The notes beneath the pieces are model-generated. The model was not told the origin of the DNA, did not search any database, and saw only the letters and a program-made list of their open reading frames with translations. DNA of 64,000 nt, taken from contig NW_022145594.1 of NCBI RefSeq assembly GCF_000002235.5, forward strand, positions 19,446,412-19,510,411, given 5' to 3'. Positions 1 to 12,689 of the stretch are shown here, one piece after another (the stretch's first letter is position 1; each line of letters starts with the position of its first letter). This stretch comes from Strongylocentrotus purpuratus. Lineage: Eukaryota; Echinodermata; Echinoidea; Camarodonta; Strongylocentrotidae. Both the position numbers and the translations under genes were made by a program.

Positions 1-562
1 AATTATGTAATTTGTAGTTTAAGGAGCCTATCCACAACAAGCCATGCTTTTCCATATGTTCCACCACTATATCTCTTAAATTCAACTTAATGGACAATAT
101 TATGAATAGTGTGTACCGGTACTGTATGTACATGTATATTATAATCATTTTCAATTTGTTGTTACACTCTTTGTAAAATGAGATATTGTGGAAACCAATG
201 AACTATATATCTATCTATATCACGAATTATTGTATGTTCATATTGATGTTATGTATGATAACACCATCATAATGGGAAGGCTTATCATGTCAACATTGCA
301 GTTTGTCGACAAATACTTTTTTAATTCTCGTAAATTACATCAGAATTCTTAAAAAGAAAAGCAACTTACAAGTTACAGATGTTATAAGCTGTTAACCCTA
401 AACAGGGGGGGGGGGTACTCGGAATCTGAGTTAGGTTATGAAAACAAAATTCACACAATTCACACATATATTCACACTGACGTGCGAAAATTAGTACGGA
501 ATTTGTGGCTTCACTGCCGAGATAAGGGAGGGGGGGGGGTGCTAAATAATCCGGCCTTTTAA
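1..562. other. Left edge, no gene seen
   Basis: AT-rich sequence with two poly-G tracts (near 404 and 529). No coding signal, RNA gene or bounded repeat recognised. Confidence 0.5.
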
Positions 563-915
563 GCCCCTCTTAAGTGTTAGGAACCTCAAATTCGCCAAAA
601 ATATGAAGGCAAAATTTCAATTAAATTGTATCATAATGTAAAAGAGACGTCATTCAAAACATACTTCTGCAAAGATTTTTCCAAAAAAATGTGTTAGAAG
701 AGAAATATAGATAAAGGTATACATAATTTGGGTATAATGTTGTACGCAGAAAACCAACATTTTGTAGTCTTTCAGCAATATTCGACTTGAAACACATTTG
801 TTTTGAAAATCCTTGCGGAATTGTTTGTTAAATGACATCCTCTTTCACATTATAAAACCCTTTAAATGAAATTTTGCCATCCCATTTATTGGGGCTCCCA
901 ACACTTTAGAGGGGC
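563..915. mobile_element. Short TIR element, Harbinger-like
   Basis: Ends are imperfect inverted repeats: GCCCCTCTTAAGTGTTAGGA on the left and its inverted partner GCCCCTCTAAAGTGTTGGGA on the right. TAA flanks both ends (560-562 and 916-918), the target preference of PIF/Harbinger. No transposase is present. The right half recurs at about 4100-4318. Confidence 0.55.
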
Positions 916-1409
916 TAATAAGGGTTAAGGTTTAAAAAGATATCAGAAAAACAGACCACTGTCGTTTAAACACAGCATATGTCTATTATGCACAGGCCTC
1001 TCATCTAATACACAAGGTTATAATCAGTAGAGGCACACGGCAGAAATAGGGAGACTTTTCCCCCATTTGAGAGACTGACAGACTCCACACCAACCGACTC
1101 TCAGCCATTCAGCCCAATGTGATATTTGTTCGGTCTGTCGTCTTTTAATGTCGGTCACGTTGGTGTGACTGACGTACTAGACGATAAAGAAGTTTTCAAA
1201 TTCAAGGCAACTGCATTTAAATTACCAACATTACGCCTGTTAAACAGAGAGATTGACATTATCGCCAAATGTATATGTCAAGATGATTTTGTTGCCCCTC
1301 ATCTCTCCCAAATAAGATATTTATCTTAGCCTCCCTAACATTTGCACCTTATTTAAAATGACTGAAAACTATTTTTTCTCTCGATATTCCCCCAGAACTC
1401 ACTCGCTTA
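916..1409. other. Decayed repeat, no gene
   Basis: The stretch 1185-1400 resembles 5420-5660 (tttaaattaccaa-type words, then a T-rich block and ctcgctt). This suggests two old copies of one interspersed repeat. Weak open frames here are not convincing genes. Confidence 0.35.
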
Positions 1410-3093
1410 AGGGGCTTTCACACCGGGCCTTGCGTCGAGTTGCGTAGTGTTGCGTATCGACTACGCCAAGCGTACGCTACCCTACGCCGGCCTACGTAAC
1501 TGTACGCTGAGGGACGCAAATGGGTACGCGAGATGGACGCAAAACATTAAACATGTTTATTTTTTGGCGTACCTTCGGCGTAGACACTATACGCAGAAAG
1601 TACGCATTTTGTACGCAAGTCTATGTAACACTACGATAATGTACGCCATGCCTATGCAATAGTACGCTACCCTACGCCGGTCCGACCTCAACATGCAAGA
1701 CGATGCTGATGGTGAATGACTGTTTATATGGGTTTATATGAACTGTACATCATAAGATCTGTTTCATCTGTGTTTCAGATGAAAGACGTTATTGTTGCTG
1801 TGATTTGTAATTCACAATAACATGTATCTTGTGATTATGTGCATGTGTAATAACATGTCAAAGTCATGTTAAATTACACACTTTAATTTTCAGAGTATCA
1901 GCAGGAGTTTATTGTCGGGTTTTAGGCTGTTTTTATCCTTATAGTAATCATTACTTCATGATTCGGTTAAAGTAATGTAATTTGTGTTAGTTATTTTCCT
2001 TCACAGACTTCACAGTTAAAATTTCACAGTGTTAGCACGAGTTTGAATGTCATTATTACTGAAATTATAACTTCATGATAAAGTTATACGGTACTTATAA
2101 TCATGTCTGATAACATGTAAAAGTCTTTTAAATGTCACAATTTTCAAAACTGATATCATTATAGTATTCATTACCTCATGATAAAGTTATAGTTGTGTAA
2201 CAACATGCACAGGTTTTGGCAAATCCAAAGTGACAGCAGGAGTGTGATTGTGTGCTTGTAACACTTCTTGTTATACAAAACTGTAGATTAATGCATTAAA
2301 GTTGTATTATTTTCAAGAATTCCATTCATATTTATTTCTTCCACATCTAGGTGAAACTTTCTTTGATCAACATTTCTTTTTCTGTTTACAAATAATCAAA
2401 TAATAATAATTGGTTTTGAAATTAGCCTTAATGTTTTGTAATACTTGAACGTTTAACTCTGAAGAAATTGATAGAAATGTAGATGGCATTACAGTATTTT
2501 ATTGTATATACCTGGATGTAAAAGTGGTAGGTATTTATAATTATTTGAAAGAAAGTGCTATTTTTGTTTACATGTGTGCGTTCTTACATTTATTCTTTCC
2601 ATGAAGAAGAAGTGTTTCTTTGACTTTATTTTGTATTCGTGCTTGTAATTTTGTTTTAACTATTACAAGGTATTTCAGACTGACATGTTTTGTTTTGTTT
2701 CGGTTTATTCAATTCGTGATTTTGACATCTCAAGCTGTTGAAATTTTAAAAAAAAAGAGTGTCTATTGCATTTATTTTTTCCACGGCGCTTTCGCACACA
2801 GTAATCGGCCGTACGCAACTGTTAGCAACCCCACGCCAGGCCTACGTAAGCGTATGCAACCCTACGCCTGTCATACGCAAGCGTACGTGTATATACGCCA
2901 ATTGCATACGCCGTAGGTACACGGTGCCTACGCAAAGGGTACGTAACCATGATCCATCGCACGCAAGCCTACGCATAACATACCCAGGGACTAAGCCGAG
3001 GCATCATTTTTGTTCATGAATACGCAGACTAACTTCGGCGTACTCGGTGCGCCACACTACGCAACTCTACGCAGATCCGGTGTGAAAGGGGCT
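1410..3093. mobile_element. Harbinger-like element with TACGC-rich subterminal arrays
   Basis: The left end AGGGGCTTTCACACCGG and the inverted right end AGCCCCTTTCACACCGG are flanked by TTA on both sides (1407-1409, 3094-3096). About 250 bp inside each end is packed with tacgc/ctacgc words (1440-1690 and 2800-3075), like transposase-binding arrays. The middle is plain AT-rich DNA. No transposase recognised, so probably non-autonomous. Confidence 0.65.
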
Positions 3094-3139
3094 TTATGTC
3101 GCTCGCATTCATATTTGATCATATTAAGTAACGTGTTAA

Positions 3140-3400
3140 CTCTTATCATGTAACAGGGCTAATCCCCATTGTGCCAAGCCCCATATCTCCCCGTGCCAGG
3201 TTGTTTTGGAGATAATCTGGTTAACACGATGGTTCTATGAATAGGGAGTGCAAAATACACAGCATAGTCCAATGAGCATGAACAATAACTGCTATTACGA
3301 ACGCTGCATTGCACGCACATGGCACTCGAGCGGTAGCTCTCTCGCATGGACAAAGCAGCATAGCGATAGCGTGCATGCAGCCTTATGGCAGGCTATGAGT
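3140..3400. mobile_element. piggyBac-like MITE, copy 1
   Basis: Begins TTAA-CTCTTATCATG and ends GGCAGGCTATGAG followed by TTTAC. It matches the element at 53199-53400 along most of its length, including a shared gctaatcccca block and cgcacatggcactc block. The right TTAA is mutated here. Confidence 0.6.
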
Positions 3401-4784
3401 TTACAGTCTTATTCGTGTTTTGATAAGATTGCAGGCCAACTTATAACCCCCTCAGGATTGGTTATTTTTTCTTTTTATCTAAGGATATTCTTTTTGGTCA
3501 CAATGTGACCTCACAAATATATTTTGCTCATTTACTTCACCCGCTCGCAGATAAATCTTCGGACCATCACACAAAAGTATGGCGCTGAAGCAGTACCATT
3601 AAAGAGAAGGTCTTGAAGTTCATCCTTAATGATGTTTTAAAAAATTACTATGTATAAAGTATACCAGTTTCTTAATTAATTGTTGTGTGTGCTTTATATA
3701 GCATGGCAGTCTTTCTATGAAATATATTTCAATCATTTACAAAAGCTACAAAAAAGAGCAGGAAGAACAGTACTATTCTGAAAATAAAGCCTGAATTACA
3801 TTTGTTGTTACTTCAATTACGAAATACTGCGGTGGGAGACTTTGACATCTCTAAACATATTCCATATTAGGGTAATGATGTTTAAAATCCTCAATAACAT
3901 GACACCAAATGATTTAACTGAAAACATATTTCCCTTCCCAAAGCCCGAACAAACAAGTGCAAACGCGTTTTTTTTTCTGCAAGGAGGCTAAGTTATACAA
4001 CAACATTCACCAACCTATTCTTGCCAACCTGTCCTTACTTAAATGGTCTCTTTTACAACTAATTCATTTATACAGTAATAACTTAACAGCTTTTTTTGTA
4101 AATACCACACCAAAAACCAAATTTGGGTATTCTGTTGATCTCAGAAAACCTAAATTTTGTATTCGTTCATCAATATTTGACTTCAAACACATTCGTTTTG
4201 AAAATCCTTGCAGAAATATGTTTTAAGTGACATCCCTTTTCACCGTGACATTATGTTACAAAAAGTGAACTTTGCTATCAAATTTGTGAGGCTCCTAACA
4301 CTTTAGAGGGGCTTTTATGGAGTTGGTGCTACCCTGGATGGTTGGTGCAGGTTCAGATGGAGATCGTGCTAGGCTAATTCTTTTATTGTTTAATAAGTAC
4401 CCATTTTCCTTTCTAATAAGTGCCTCTTCCCTTTCTCATAAAATGCCCCTTTTCACCGTCGATAAGCGCCCCTTTAAAATATTATGAATTCCTCTCGTTG
4501 CTTTTGATATAATGCATGCCCTTTGATAAGTGCCCATTTGTACCTATGTTTCCTACTGTCGCTCACAAATTGTGCCCTTTTGTGGTCATCTAAAGAGCCA
4601 TATCTTTAGTTTCAAAGAATCGAAGTAGCTTTGTTTAGTAACAGAAATCTTTTTTCTGCCATCGTAATTAAAGGAAATGGAGCCGGGGGGGGGGCACAAT
4701 GACACACATTTTATAAGAACGAATTGTGTCCTTTAAGAATACCACCGTGCTGGTTTGCATAGCTATCCATTCTCTAGATATGTA
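3401..4784. other. Repeat debris, no gene
   Basis: Contains a partial copy (about 4100-4318) of the 563-915 element and, at 4380-4570, a degenerate repeat of about 20-25 bp based on aataagtgcccctttt. A related inverted stretch lies at 35150-35400. No supported gene. Confidence 0.4.
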
Positions 4785-5233
4785 CACTGTCGCTCATATA
4801 GGTGGAATATTTTTGTTTTACCCCAATTCATGGAATTATTTTAAAAATAATTTAAAAATAATAGATCTAGATAAAAGTATACATTCTCAAATTGTATTGA
4901 ATAATAATTTGCAAATTTGTGTTTTGCGTGACTGCTAAAGCATGTGGTTGCTTCTATGCTTATCAAATAGGGGACCTACGCCCTTAAGTCTTAAATGACA
5001 GTAATGAGGATTAATACCCCACAAATGGGCACTAATATAGCACATATATAGCATATAGCATATATAGCATACACATGCTTTAGCAGTCACGCAAAACACA
5101 CATTGTTAAATTATTATTCAATAAAATCTGAGAATGTATACTATTATCTATATCTATTATTTTAAAATTATTTTTAAAATAATTCCATAAATTGGGGTAA
5201 AACAAAAATATTCCAACTTTATGAGCGACAGTG
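4785..5233. mobile_element. Foldback Tc1/mariner-like element
   Basis: Two arms of about 150 bp (4785-4945 and 5085-5233) are near-perfect inverted repeats starting CACTGTCGCTCATA, flanked by TA on both sides. The arms contain tggaatatttttgttttacc and gcgtgactgctaaagca. A related half-copy lies at about 61715-61965. Confidence 0.7.
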
Positions 5234-5235
5234 TA

Positions 5236-6364
5236 TGAGAAGTGTGCCCTTTTTACACTAAATCGTTTGCCCCTTTATACTGCTACGACATAAATATTCC
5301 ACTACTACAAGACGCATTTTCAACATATCATCCTTTAAACCTCATACTATTTTGAAAATCATAAAATGCCAATATAATCGATTATCTTTGTTCATAGATA
5401 CATTGTATAAAGATTTAGACAATGCAGGAATTTTCAGACTAAATGCAACTGCATGTACATTACCAAATGCAATTCATATTAAACAGACAAACACACAATT
5501 ATGTGCTAAACAAAAAGATGCTTTGATCACCTTTCATCTCTTCCAAAACAATAGGTTTATCACAGTCTTCCTTATAACGCCCCTAAGTAAAGCGACTGAG
5601 AGCAATTTTTTCTCAAATTGCCCCCAAAATTTGCTGGCTACGCTCGCTTTCTTTTATAGTTTATTCAAATAATATATTTAATTCTGGCTAATTGTTTAAA
5701 ATAACATGCTGAATAAAAAGTCCGGAGAGACATACAATTCAGTTAACAAATTATATATATATCAACGAATATAATAAATCAACACTGTTTTAATAGCAAT
5801 CTTCGTATTAATTAATGATTCTAATTAACTAAGAAAACAAACTGAAATATTCACTAAATCCTTATACTTTAAAAGACCTGTTTTTGGGGAACCGTACAGG
5901 TGCACACATGGTATTATATTCAACTAAGGTCTTATTCATTCTTTCATTTTCTTTCATTTTCAGGGGAAGATTGTGTTTTTAATAAAGGAAAAACTTCAAA
6001 ACTTTAATTCTGTACAATAATATGTTTATAAATATAAAACTTAATTTCTTTGTAAGTATTCTGTTTTATTCTGAAGAATTTTTTGTTTTATTCAAGTCGA
6101 TCTAAAAAAAGTACATTGAAAAACATTGTGCATTGAGAACATAATTACATGTAGGATACACAGTTTACATTGGAAAACTACAAAACTTTAAACACACAAC
6201 TGAAAAGAGAAGTAAAGACAAGAGTAAGAAATCAAAAGAGTTCTGTCGAGGCAATCCCCAAAATAACTACATTTTTACTGATAAAGAATTAGAAAAGCAT
6301 AGTGACATTATGGCCCCCAAAAAGTTTAAAAGTTATCAAAGGTATCAAAGTTGGGATGGATTAA
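5236..6364. other. AT-rich intergenic sequence, no gene
   Basis: 5420-5660 is related to 1185-1400. The rest shows no coding or repeat structure I can define. Confidence 0.35.
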
Positions 6365-6655
6365 TTATGTTTTAGAGTATGTGAATAAAAAACCATATTC
6401 AAGTTTTGATTTAAAAGAATTAAGAAACGAAATTGTTTTACCATAATGAGGAAGAGAGTTCCATGTTGACGGTCCTTTTGATTTAAAACAGAAAGATGAT
6501 GCTTGTTTTAGTTTCGGTGATGAAATAACTTTGTAGTACTGTATTATTTTCTGGTTATGTAATTGTGATTTACTTTTAATAGTCATACCAAAAGACGTTA
6601 AAAGATGGAAGTTGTTGCTACCTTGTTTGGCGTTCAACAATAAGGGATAGAGCAA
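6365..6655 (-). pseudogene. LINE ORF2 C-terminal fragment
   Basis: The open frame reads through FKSKGPSTWNSLPHYGK and then FLNSFKSKLEYGF, the conserved tail (W-N-S-L-P followed by a short helix ending FK-x-x-L) of many LINE reverse transcriptases. No catalytic part is present, so this is a 5'-truncated relic. Confidence 0.6.
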
Positions 6656-6754
6656 CGTCGATCTGGCGCTGCTCAGTGGCTGCCGGGCTCACGATCAATT
6701 GGGCAAAAAGAATTTCCGTTTCGATTTAATAAAATTTGGAGTGGACTATTAGGC

Positions 6755-6793
<39 letters not shown>

Positions 6794-7194
6794 CATTGTA
6801 TAATTATGAAAAATGAATTATGTTGTTATAATGTTCGTTTCTCAAATGATAAAAAAATCCTTTGTTATAATCATGTTTCAGTTTGGATAAACTAGGACTT
6901 TGGAAAATGCTTTGGTTCTATGTTATGTACAAAACAGAATTGGAGTTTTGAGAAATAAATTCAATGACTACAAACAAAATGTTTGCTATGTCATTAATAT
7001 GTATAAACATTGAAATCTAGATAATCAGAAATACATGAATACACACAAGGGGAAAGAGAACAACAAAGAGAGGTATAAAGCAGAGAGGGGGGAGAAAGAG
7101 GGAATCTACTTCATACTTACCTTTAAAGCCTCATTTTATATAGAATAAAAAAGAAATAAAATATACTGCTTCATTCCGCTTCATTCTAATCAGA
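6656..7194. other. (TTA)n microsatellite and AT-rich flank
   Basis: A TTA repeat occupies about 6752-6790, possibly the tail of a small retroelement (ttaataaaatt lies just upstream). The rest is featureless. Confidence 0.4.
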
Positions 7195-8067
7195 CAATTA
7201 TATCACCTTCTTTTCTTCTCCTGTTTGCCTCGAGCACTTCCTCTCACAAACTGAGTAATACAGCCCAGACTGTTCGTTTCTTCTCTTTTGCATTTTTATC
7301 TCACTTTCGTGTTTAACCTCCTAAATTTGTCATACTCCATCAAAGAGGTAGAGTATAATCTTACCCAAGCTAGACGTCAGCTGCTATTCTATCCTTCGTA
7401 ATATAAATTCCAAAAGAACGTTGACAACGTCGAGATTCCTTCGATAATGAAGACTTCGTCGAAAGAAGAACAATTCATTGATATCTACTCCTAAATTGTG
7501 CTTTAGACGCAATCAAAATGGCGCCGAGTTTGCATATAGTCCAACTTGAATCTACAGCGCAACTGACAGTGATATGCCTCTACATTTTCAAAAGCAAATT
7601 ACGTTATATATTTGCATACAATGCAAAAGAACGGCAAGTACAAGTAAAATCATATGACAATTGATATGCACCGTGTGCTTCAACTGGATCCCTGCTCTTC
7701 ATAAAAAGTCCTATCAGTGACAAAGTACAATATCTGTTAATATTATATGATACTAAAATCCTCGCAATCGTCCGTTGGCTGTGAACAAATTTGTTTTGCA
7801 CCAGTAATTTATAACAAGTGTAATAAAGATTAGGCCTACAAGAACATAGCATTAGTCATGGGGTGCGAATGATCTTGATTTTCAATGGACGTGTTAACAT
7901 ATTATATGCATACTTTTTAAAACAATAGGTTCTTTTGATGACTAAAAAGCTAACCAGAGGGTTGCCCGACATGAAAATGAAACGTCAAACACACAACGAC
8001 AAAGTATGATGTGGAAGCATTACCTACATCCAGATTCATGTTAAAAAAGAAATAAAGACGAAGATGA
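7195..8067. other. 3' flank of copy A, paralogous with 33305-34200
   Basis: Alignable to unit B throughout, including caagaacgttgacaacgt-type and gacgtcagct words. Apart from the small ORF, no gene seen. Confidence 0.5.
7518..7664 (+). CDS. Possible small ORF kept in both units (copy A)
   Basis: ATG in an aaaATGGCGCC context opens 48 codons (MAPSLHIVQLESTAQ...) ending TGA. The equivalent in unit B (33636-33767) is also open, differs by an in-frame 18-nt indel and shares MAPS, LYxFKS and AYNA. No family recognised; chance conservation is quite possible. Confidence 0.15.
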   Translation: MAPSLHIVQLESTAQLTVICLYIFKSKLRYIFAYNAKERQVQVKSYDN

Positions 8068-8075
8068 TCCTTGAT

Positions 8076-8509
8076 CAGGCGCTTACGCACGGGGGGGGGG
8101 GGGATTAAACATCACCCCCCCCTTCAATTTGTTATTTGTGTATGTTCTTTTGGGGAGAAAAAAAAAACCCTATTGACTTTTTTTTATTTTTTATTTTAAT
8201 AAAGTTATAAAAAAAATATTAAACAAATATGTGGATCCGTCAAATTTTAAAATTTCAGGACCAAAACAAAAAATATATATGTCCTGTTACCCCCCCCCCC
8301 CTCCCCCGTTTATTCAGCGGCTGGCTGAATCATTGCTAATTGTTTTGGACCAAACAAAAACAAAAAAATATGTCATCTTACCCCCCCCCCCCCCCCCCCC
8401 CCCCCCCCGCTTATTCAGCGGCTGGCGCCTGAGTCGTTGCGAAAGTTTGGCCAGATTTCAAAATGTTAACCCCCCCCCTCCCCTTGAAAAAATCCTGCGT
8501 ACGCCACTG
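8076..8509. mobile_element. hAT-like MITE with long C and G tracts
   Basis: The ends are CAGGCGCTTACGCACGGGGG and, inverted, CAGTGGCGTACGCAGGATTT. The 8-bp duplication TCCTTGAT stands at 8068-8075 and 8510-8517. Unit B (34195-34215) has the empty site. The interior holds several homopolymer C runs and two copies of a cttattcagcggctggc-type segment. A poly-Pro reading frame across it is an artefact. Confidence 0.72.
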
Positions 8510-8517
8510 TCCTTGAT

Positions 8518-11500
8518 AACGTATTATCTAGAATGGGGGGGGGGGGGGTTCAGTGTCTCAAAATGTAGTTTTTTCCTGTTTTGTGTTTACACTTTGTGGG
8601 TTTTTCCTCCTGTTTTTTCGAAGTGTCCTTTATGATGGTGCCCCTCCCTTTTAAAGATGCTCTATCACCCCTGGTATACATTTATGTCACCAGTGTGTCT
8701 AATGTGTAGGTTCTCTGTTTTTGATATATGCTACTGGAATCTTGCCATTACAAAAAAAAAAAACAAGGGGGGGGGTTACGCAACTCCCCCCCCCCCCCCT
8801 GTGTACGCGCCTGACGCTGTATATGTATATTAACATGATATAAACAGATATTCAGGAGCAGAAAGGATGCGTAGCAGTCTGTACAGAAAAAAATCGAATA
8901 GTTAACGGCCAAGAAAACAACAAATTTAAATATAAAAGTTTGTATTCTAAATCCAATAGAATTATGCAAATTAAAGAGATATATAAGGGCTATGATATGA
9001 CCATGGAAGTTATGTGTGTTTGCTCGTGTGTGTGTGTAAGTAGAGAGATGGAATTGAGAAACATTATTATGAAAAATAATACAAATTGTGAGAACGGAAA
9101 GGACATGTAGAGAGTTCATGATATAGATAATAATAGCGACATTTAGTCTTTCTTTCCATCTTTTTAACACGCAACATTGAATTAACATGCGACTTCGAAA
9201 AAAAAAAGGATAGTGTGCGGGGCGAGCGCAAATCCTAGTAAAGAAGTTGAAACTTTAAACTTCTTATCTTTCACAATACATTCCCGTACAGAGAAATAAA
9301 CCTAAGCACTGCAATTATTCACCATGCCTTTCTAACTCCCCAGTACTACAGCACATCCCCTAGCCACTGCATCATACCTTCATAGCCTACCCGTGTATTA
9401 CAACATTCAAACAGAGTGTTAAATCATGCCATGCTTTATGATATGAAGGTCAAAGGTACTCATTTTCTTTTCATCTATTCAATATGATAAGCTGTGCATA
9501 TCAGAATTTGTCATTGTTTGCTTTCAGGTAGGCACTCATGGAATATCATATGAACTTTGTTCTATATTTGCGTAGGCCTACTTCATATGAGTGCACAAAT
9601 AGAAAGGAAGACGATACAAATCCCATACGTTATCATGACTACTGCGTGAGAACACCTTTTCTGTGCCTCTGAAACTGTTTATTGAGCAATGAACGTGAAG
9701 TCAAATGCACGTGATTTGCTAATGTGAAGAGTTATGTGACGTATTAAATCCATGCGCTCTTTAATATCCTTTTGCTTTAATAATACATTATACTAAAAAG
9801 TATTCTGATGCATATAAGAAACACATGTATTCCCAACAAAAAAAAGCTGTGTACTGAATAGACACTGTTTGATGTCTGTATGCCAGGTTGACTTTTAGGT
9901 TTACCTTTATACCTTCTTATCACCACTGTTTCTTTCGTCTACTCAAGCATCCAACGGTTTGCCCACATTTTTGCTCAAAGTAAGAGAGAGAGAGAGAGAG
10001 AGAGAATGCGTGAGTAAGAGAGGGAGGTAAAAAGAAAAAGCTTGAGATTGGATGGGGGCGAGTGTGATTCCCCAAATAATATTACAATTATATTCCCCGG
10101 ACATATTCATGGCGGGCATTTTTGAATATAAATATATATATTTAAACATTTAAAAACAAAAAAAATTCATAGTGATGATCAACCTCAACCTCATATCGAA
10201 GGAGGAGCCTGGTAAATGTCGGCTTATATTTCTTATTGCATTTAATAACTTCACTTTATAGGTCAGAAAATAATTACAATTTTTCAACTTGCTCATTTCC
10301 ACTTTCTTTCCGTTTCTTTTTCATTACTTGCCTACTCTATGAGCCACTCTCTCTCTCTCTCTCTCTCTCTTTCTCTGTTTCCTTCTCTTTCCACCTGTTC
10401 AATCACTGTCGCTTAGTCAATCTAGATCAATTTCCCAATTATAACTCTACTGTATAGCCAATGTATAGCTGCACACATTACAATTGCTCTAGTTATGTTC
10501 CCTCCCCCTCCCCTTATCAATCTTTCTCTGTATCACTCTCTGTCTATCTCTCTCTCTCCCTCTTTCTCTCCGCGCCTCTCTCTGTCTCTATCACATACCA
10601 ATCTCTCGATCAATTGGTTATGCGATGCAATTTTCTTTATCTCATTTACAACAAATACGCATCAAAAGTCAAATATTGAAGAAAGCATGCACTAACTTTT
10701 ATTTCTAGCTCACCAAGCTGATAAAAAATATATATATAGACGAATAACAAAAAGTGAAAGCAATACATAACTAGGCCTATGGTTTTAATTTCAAAATGTT
10801 TCGCCTTAAATAAAAATAAATTAATCTTTGAAAATTGATTTGGTCCATGGCAAAAATTACAGAAAACAACATTATTTTGATAAATTACATTTATATCTGA
10901 ATAAACATCACTATCCAAAAGACGTGACTCTGTTTCGCTCCTATCAGGATCAGTTTGTAGACGAAGACAGAGAGCACGGCCATTACCGCCAGACTAACTC
11001 ACATCAGTAATACTGATGACACTTAACAATAGGCCTATACATTTGACAGGTAATCACACAACGAAATAACAGTACTGCTTTATGTTTTTCAGGCATAGGT
11101 ATATACAAAATCAATTTCATCTACATCATATCATCAGAAATCCAATACATGTAGTACTGACAACAATTCGTACAATACTTATAATACAACTCGGTAGTAT
11201 CAAAAAACGATTGCAAATGGAGCTCATATTTTAGAAGACAAAATAAATCTGTTATAATTATTGTCTACTTATATACGCTGTGCAAGATATCACACATTTT
11301 TGATGTTTTGGAATAGCAAAAAGATATATATACATGAAAATAAAATTCACTAGCCAGAGTGAATGACTCAGCAAGAGCTGAGAAATATAAGTAACCTCCT
11401 CGTGTGCAGTTGCTAGTAATATAAAATTTCACAAACATTATCTTATATATATTCATTGATTATTATTATAACCATTACCAGAATAAATGTCATATTTTAA

Positions 11501-11843
11501 TGAATAAGTTCATTTTGAATTAGAACATTATAATACTGTACATTGTACGAGAAGCAATACCTTTAGCGCCACCTCAGGTCAGCTGTGGCATACGGTCTCG
11601 TAACTAGCTGCACTGTTGGCAATGACAATGACCGTGAGATGGCGCTGTGTAATAAACAGTGCGCTATGTCAGCTATTCATGTTTAGTATCACGTTAAGGG
11701 TCGTTCACATATCAAGCAGCAAAACATTTGCGTTTTTCATGGTAACGTAGAGTGTAAAACGCTAATCATTTCCGTATTTTATAAACAGAGCTCACTGAAT
11801 GCACGCAGGTACTTTGCTGCACGCAGTTGCCATTCTTAATTTA
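8518..11843. other. 3' flank of copy A with microsatellites
   Basis: Paralogous to 34215-34430 and 38765-42170. Near 8750-8815 a G/C-tract block ending in cgcctgacgc looks like another hAT-type end. Simple repeats: GA around 9987-10005, CT around 10348-10372 and 10530-10580. Both units conserve gtgtgcggggcgagcgcaaa. No gene supported. Confidence 0.5.
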
Positions 11844-11850
11844 CATATAT

Positions 11851-12675
11851 CAGGAAGCTGTAAGAGGCCCCTTTGAAGTCATCCGTGGCACCGCGCGTCT
11901 TTTGTTTCCCCTACCGTAATCCCCTTAATCCCCCTCCAAAACCTTACAGCTCCCTAGTAGCACTAAGTCCTCCCTTTCCACACACAGCCCAGCCCAGCGA
12001 GCACGGCGGCTTTTGCTTTGCCGGCCCGTACTTTGGGTGAATAGTGGTACTAACTTGACAACTTCTAGCCCTAAATCAATAAATGCGCAAACATATAACA
12101 CAATTTCATTTAGTTCTTTAGGAAGATAAACCTTTGGACTACCTTCCTAGCTATGTACAAATTTCGGAAATTTTCGGAAAATGTCAATAATTAGATGAGA
12201 AAATCATGATTATGAAAATCTTTCATTCGCTCTAACTCATGATTTCCTTGGTCGATTTCGCTGGTTAAAATGGCCATGTCTTTAGTAGAGCTATCCGAGA
12301 ACGGAAAACGCATTTGATGACTAATAGAAAGTTGCATTGGTCATATGTTGTGAATTCTGCATTTTATATGTTATAGCTAAATACATCTTCCATGAACATG
12401 GCTTAATTTGTCGGTGCCACGCATGGCTTCAAAGCCCGATGCTTGCATATTTTTGCAAACGAGTGAATAGAGAACTTAGGGAAGCAGATGGCGTTGCGTA
12501 ACATTTCGTACTATTTGGAATGCCAGAGAGGGACTGTGCATTGATATGGACAGCTGTTGATGGAAATGATGGCTGGAGAGGGTTACATTTCTTTTTGTTA
12601 AGCCAGGTTAATCTTGAATAATTTTCCCTCGGAAAATTCTTTCGAGACGGTATCTCCATTCATTACAGCTTCCTG
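11851..12675. mobile_element. Non-autonomous DNA transposon, 825 bp
   Basis: A perfect 13-bp terminal inverted repeat CAGGAAGCTGTAA and a 7-bp duplication CATATAT (11844-11850, 12676-12682). Unit B shows the uninterrupted site at about 42170-42180. No transposase recognised. The superfamily is uncertain; the CAG start and 7-8 bp target are closest to hAT. Confidence 0.75.
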
Positions 12676-12689
12676 CATATATCAAACCG

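Noticed and set aside
8231..8635. Proline-rich 134-codon frame
   Set aside because: Poly-Pro comes from homopolymer C tracts inside a MITE with a target duplication.
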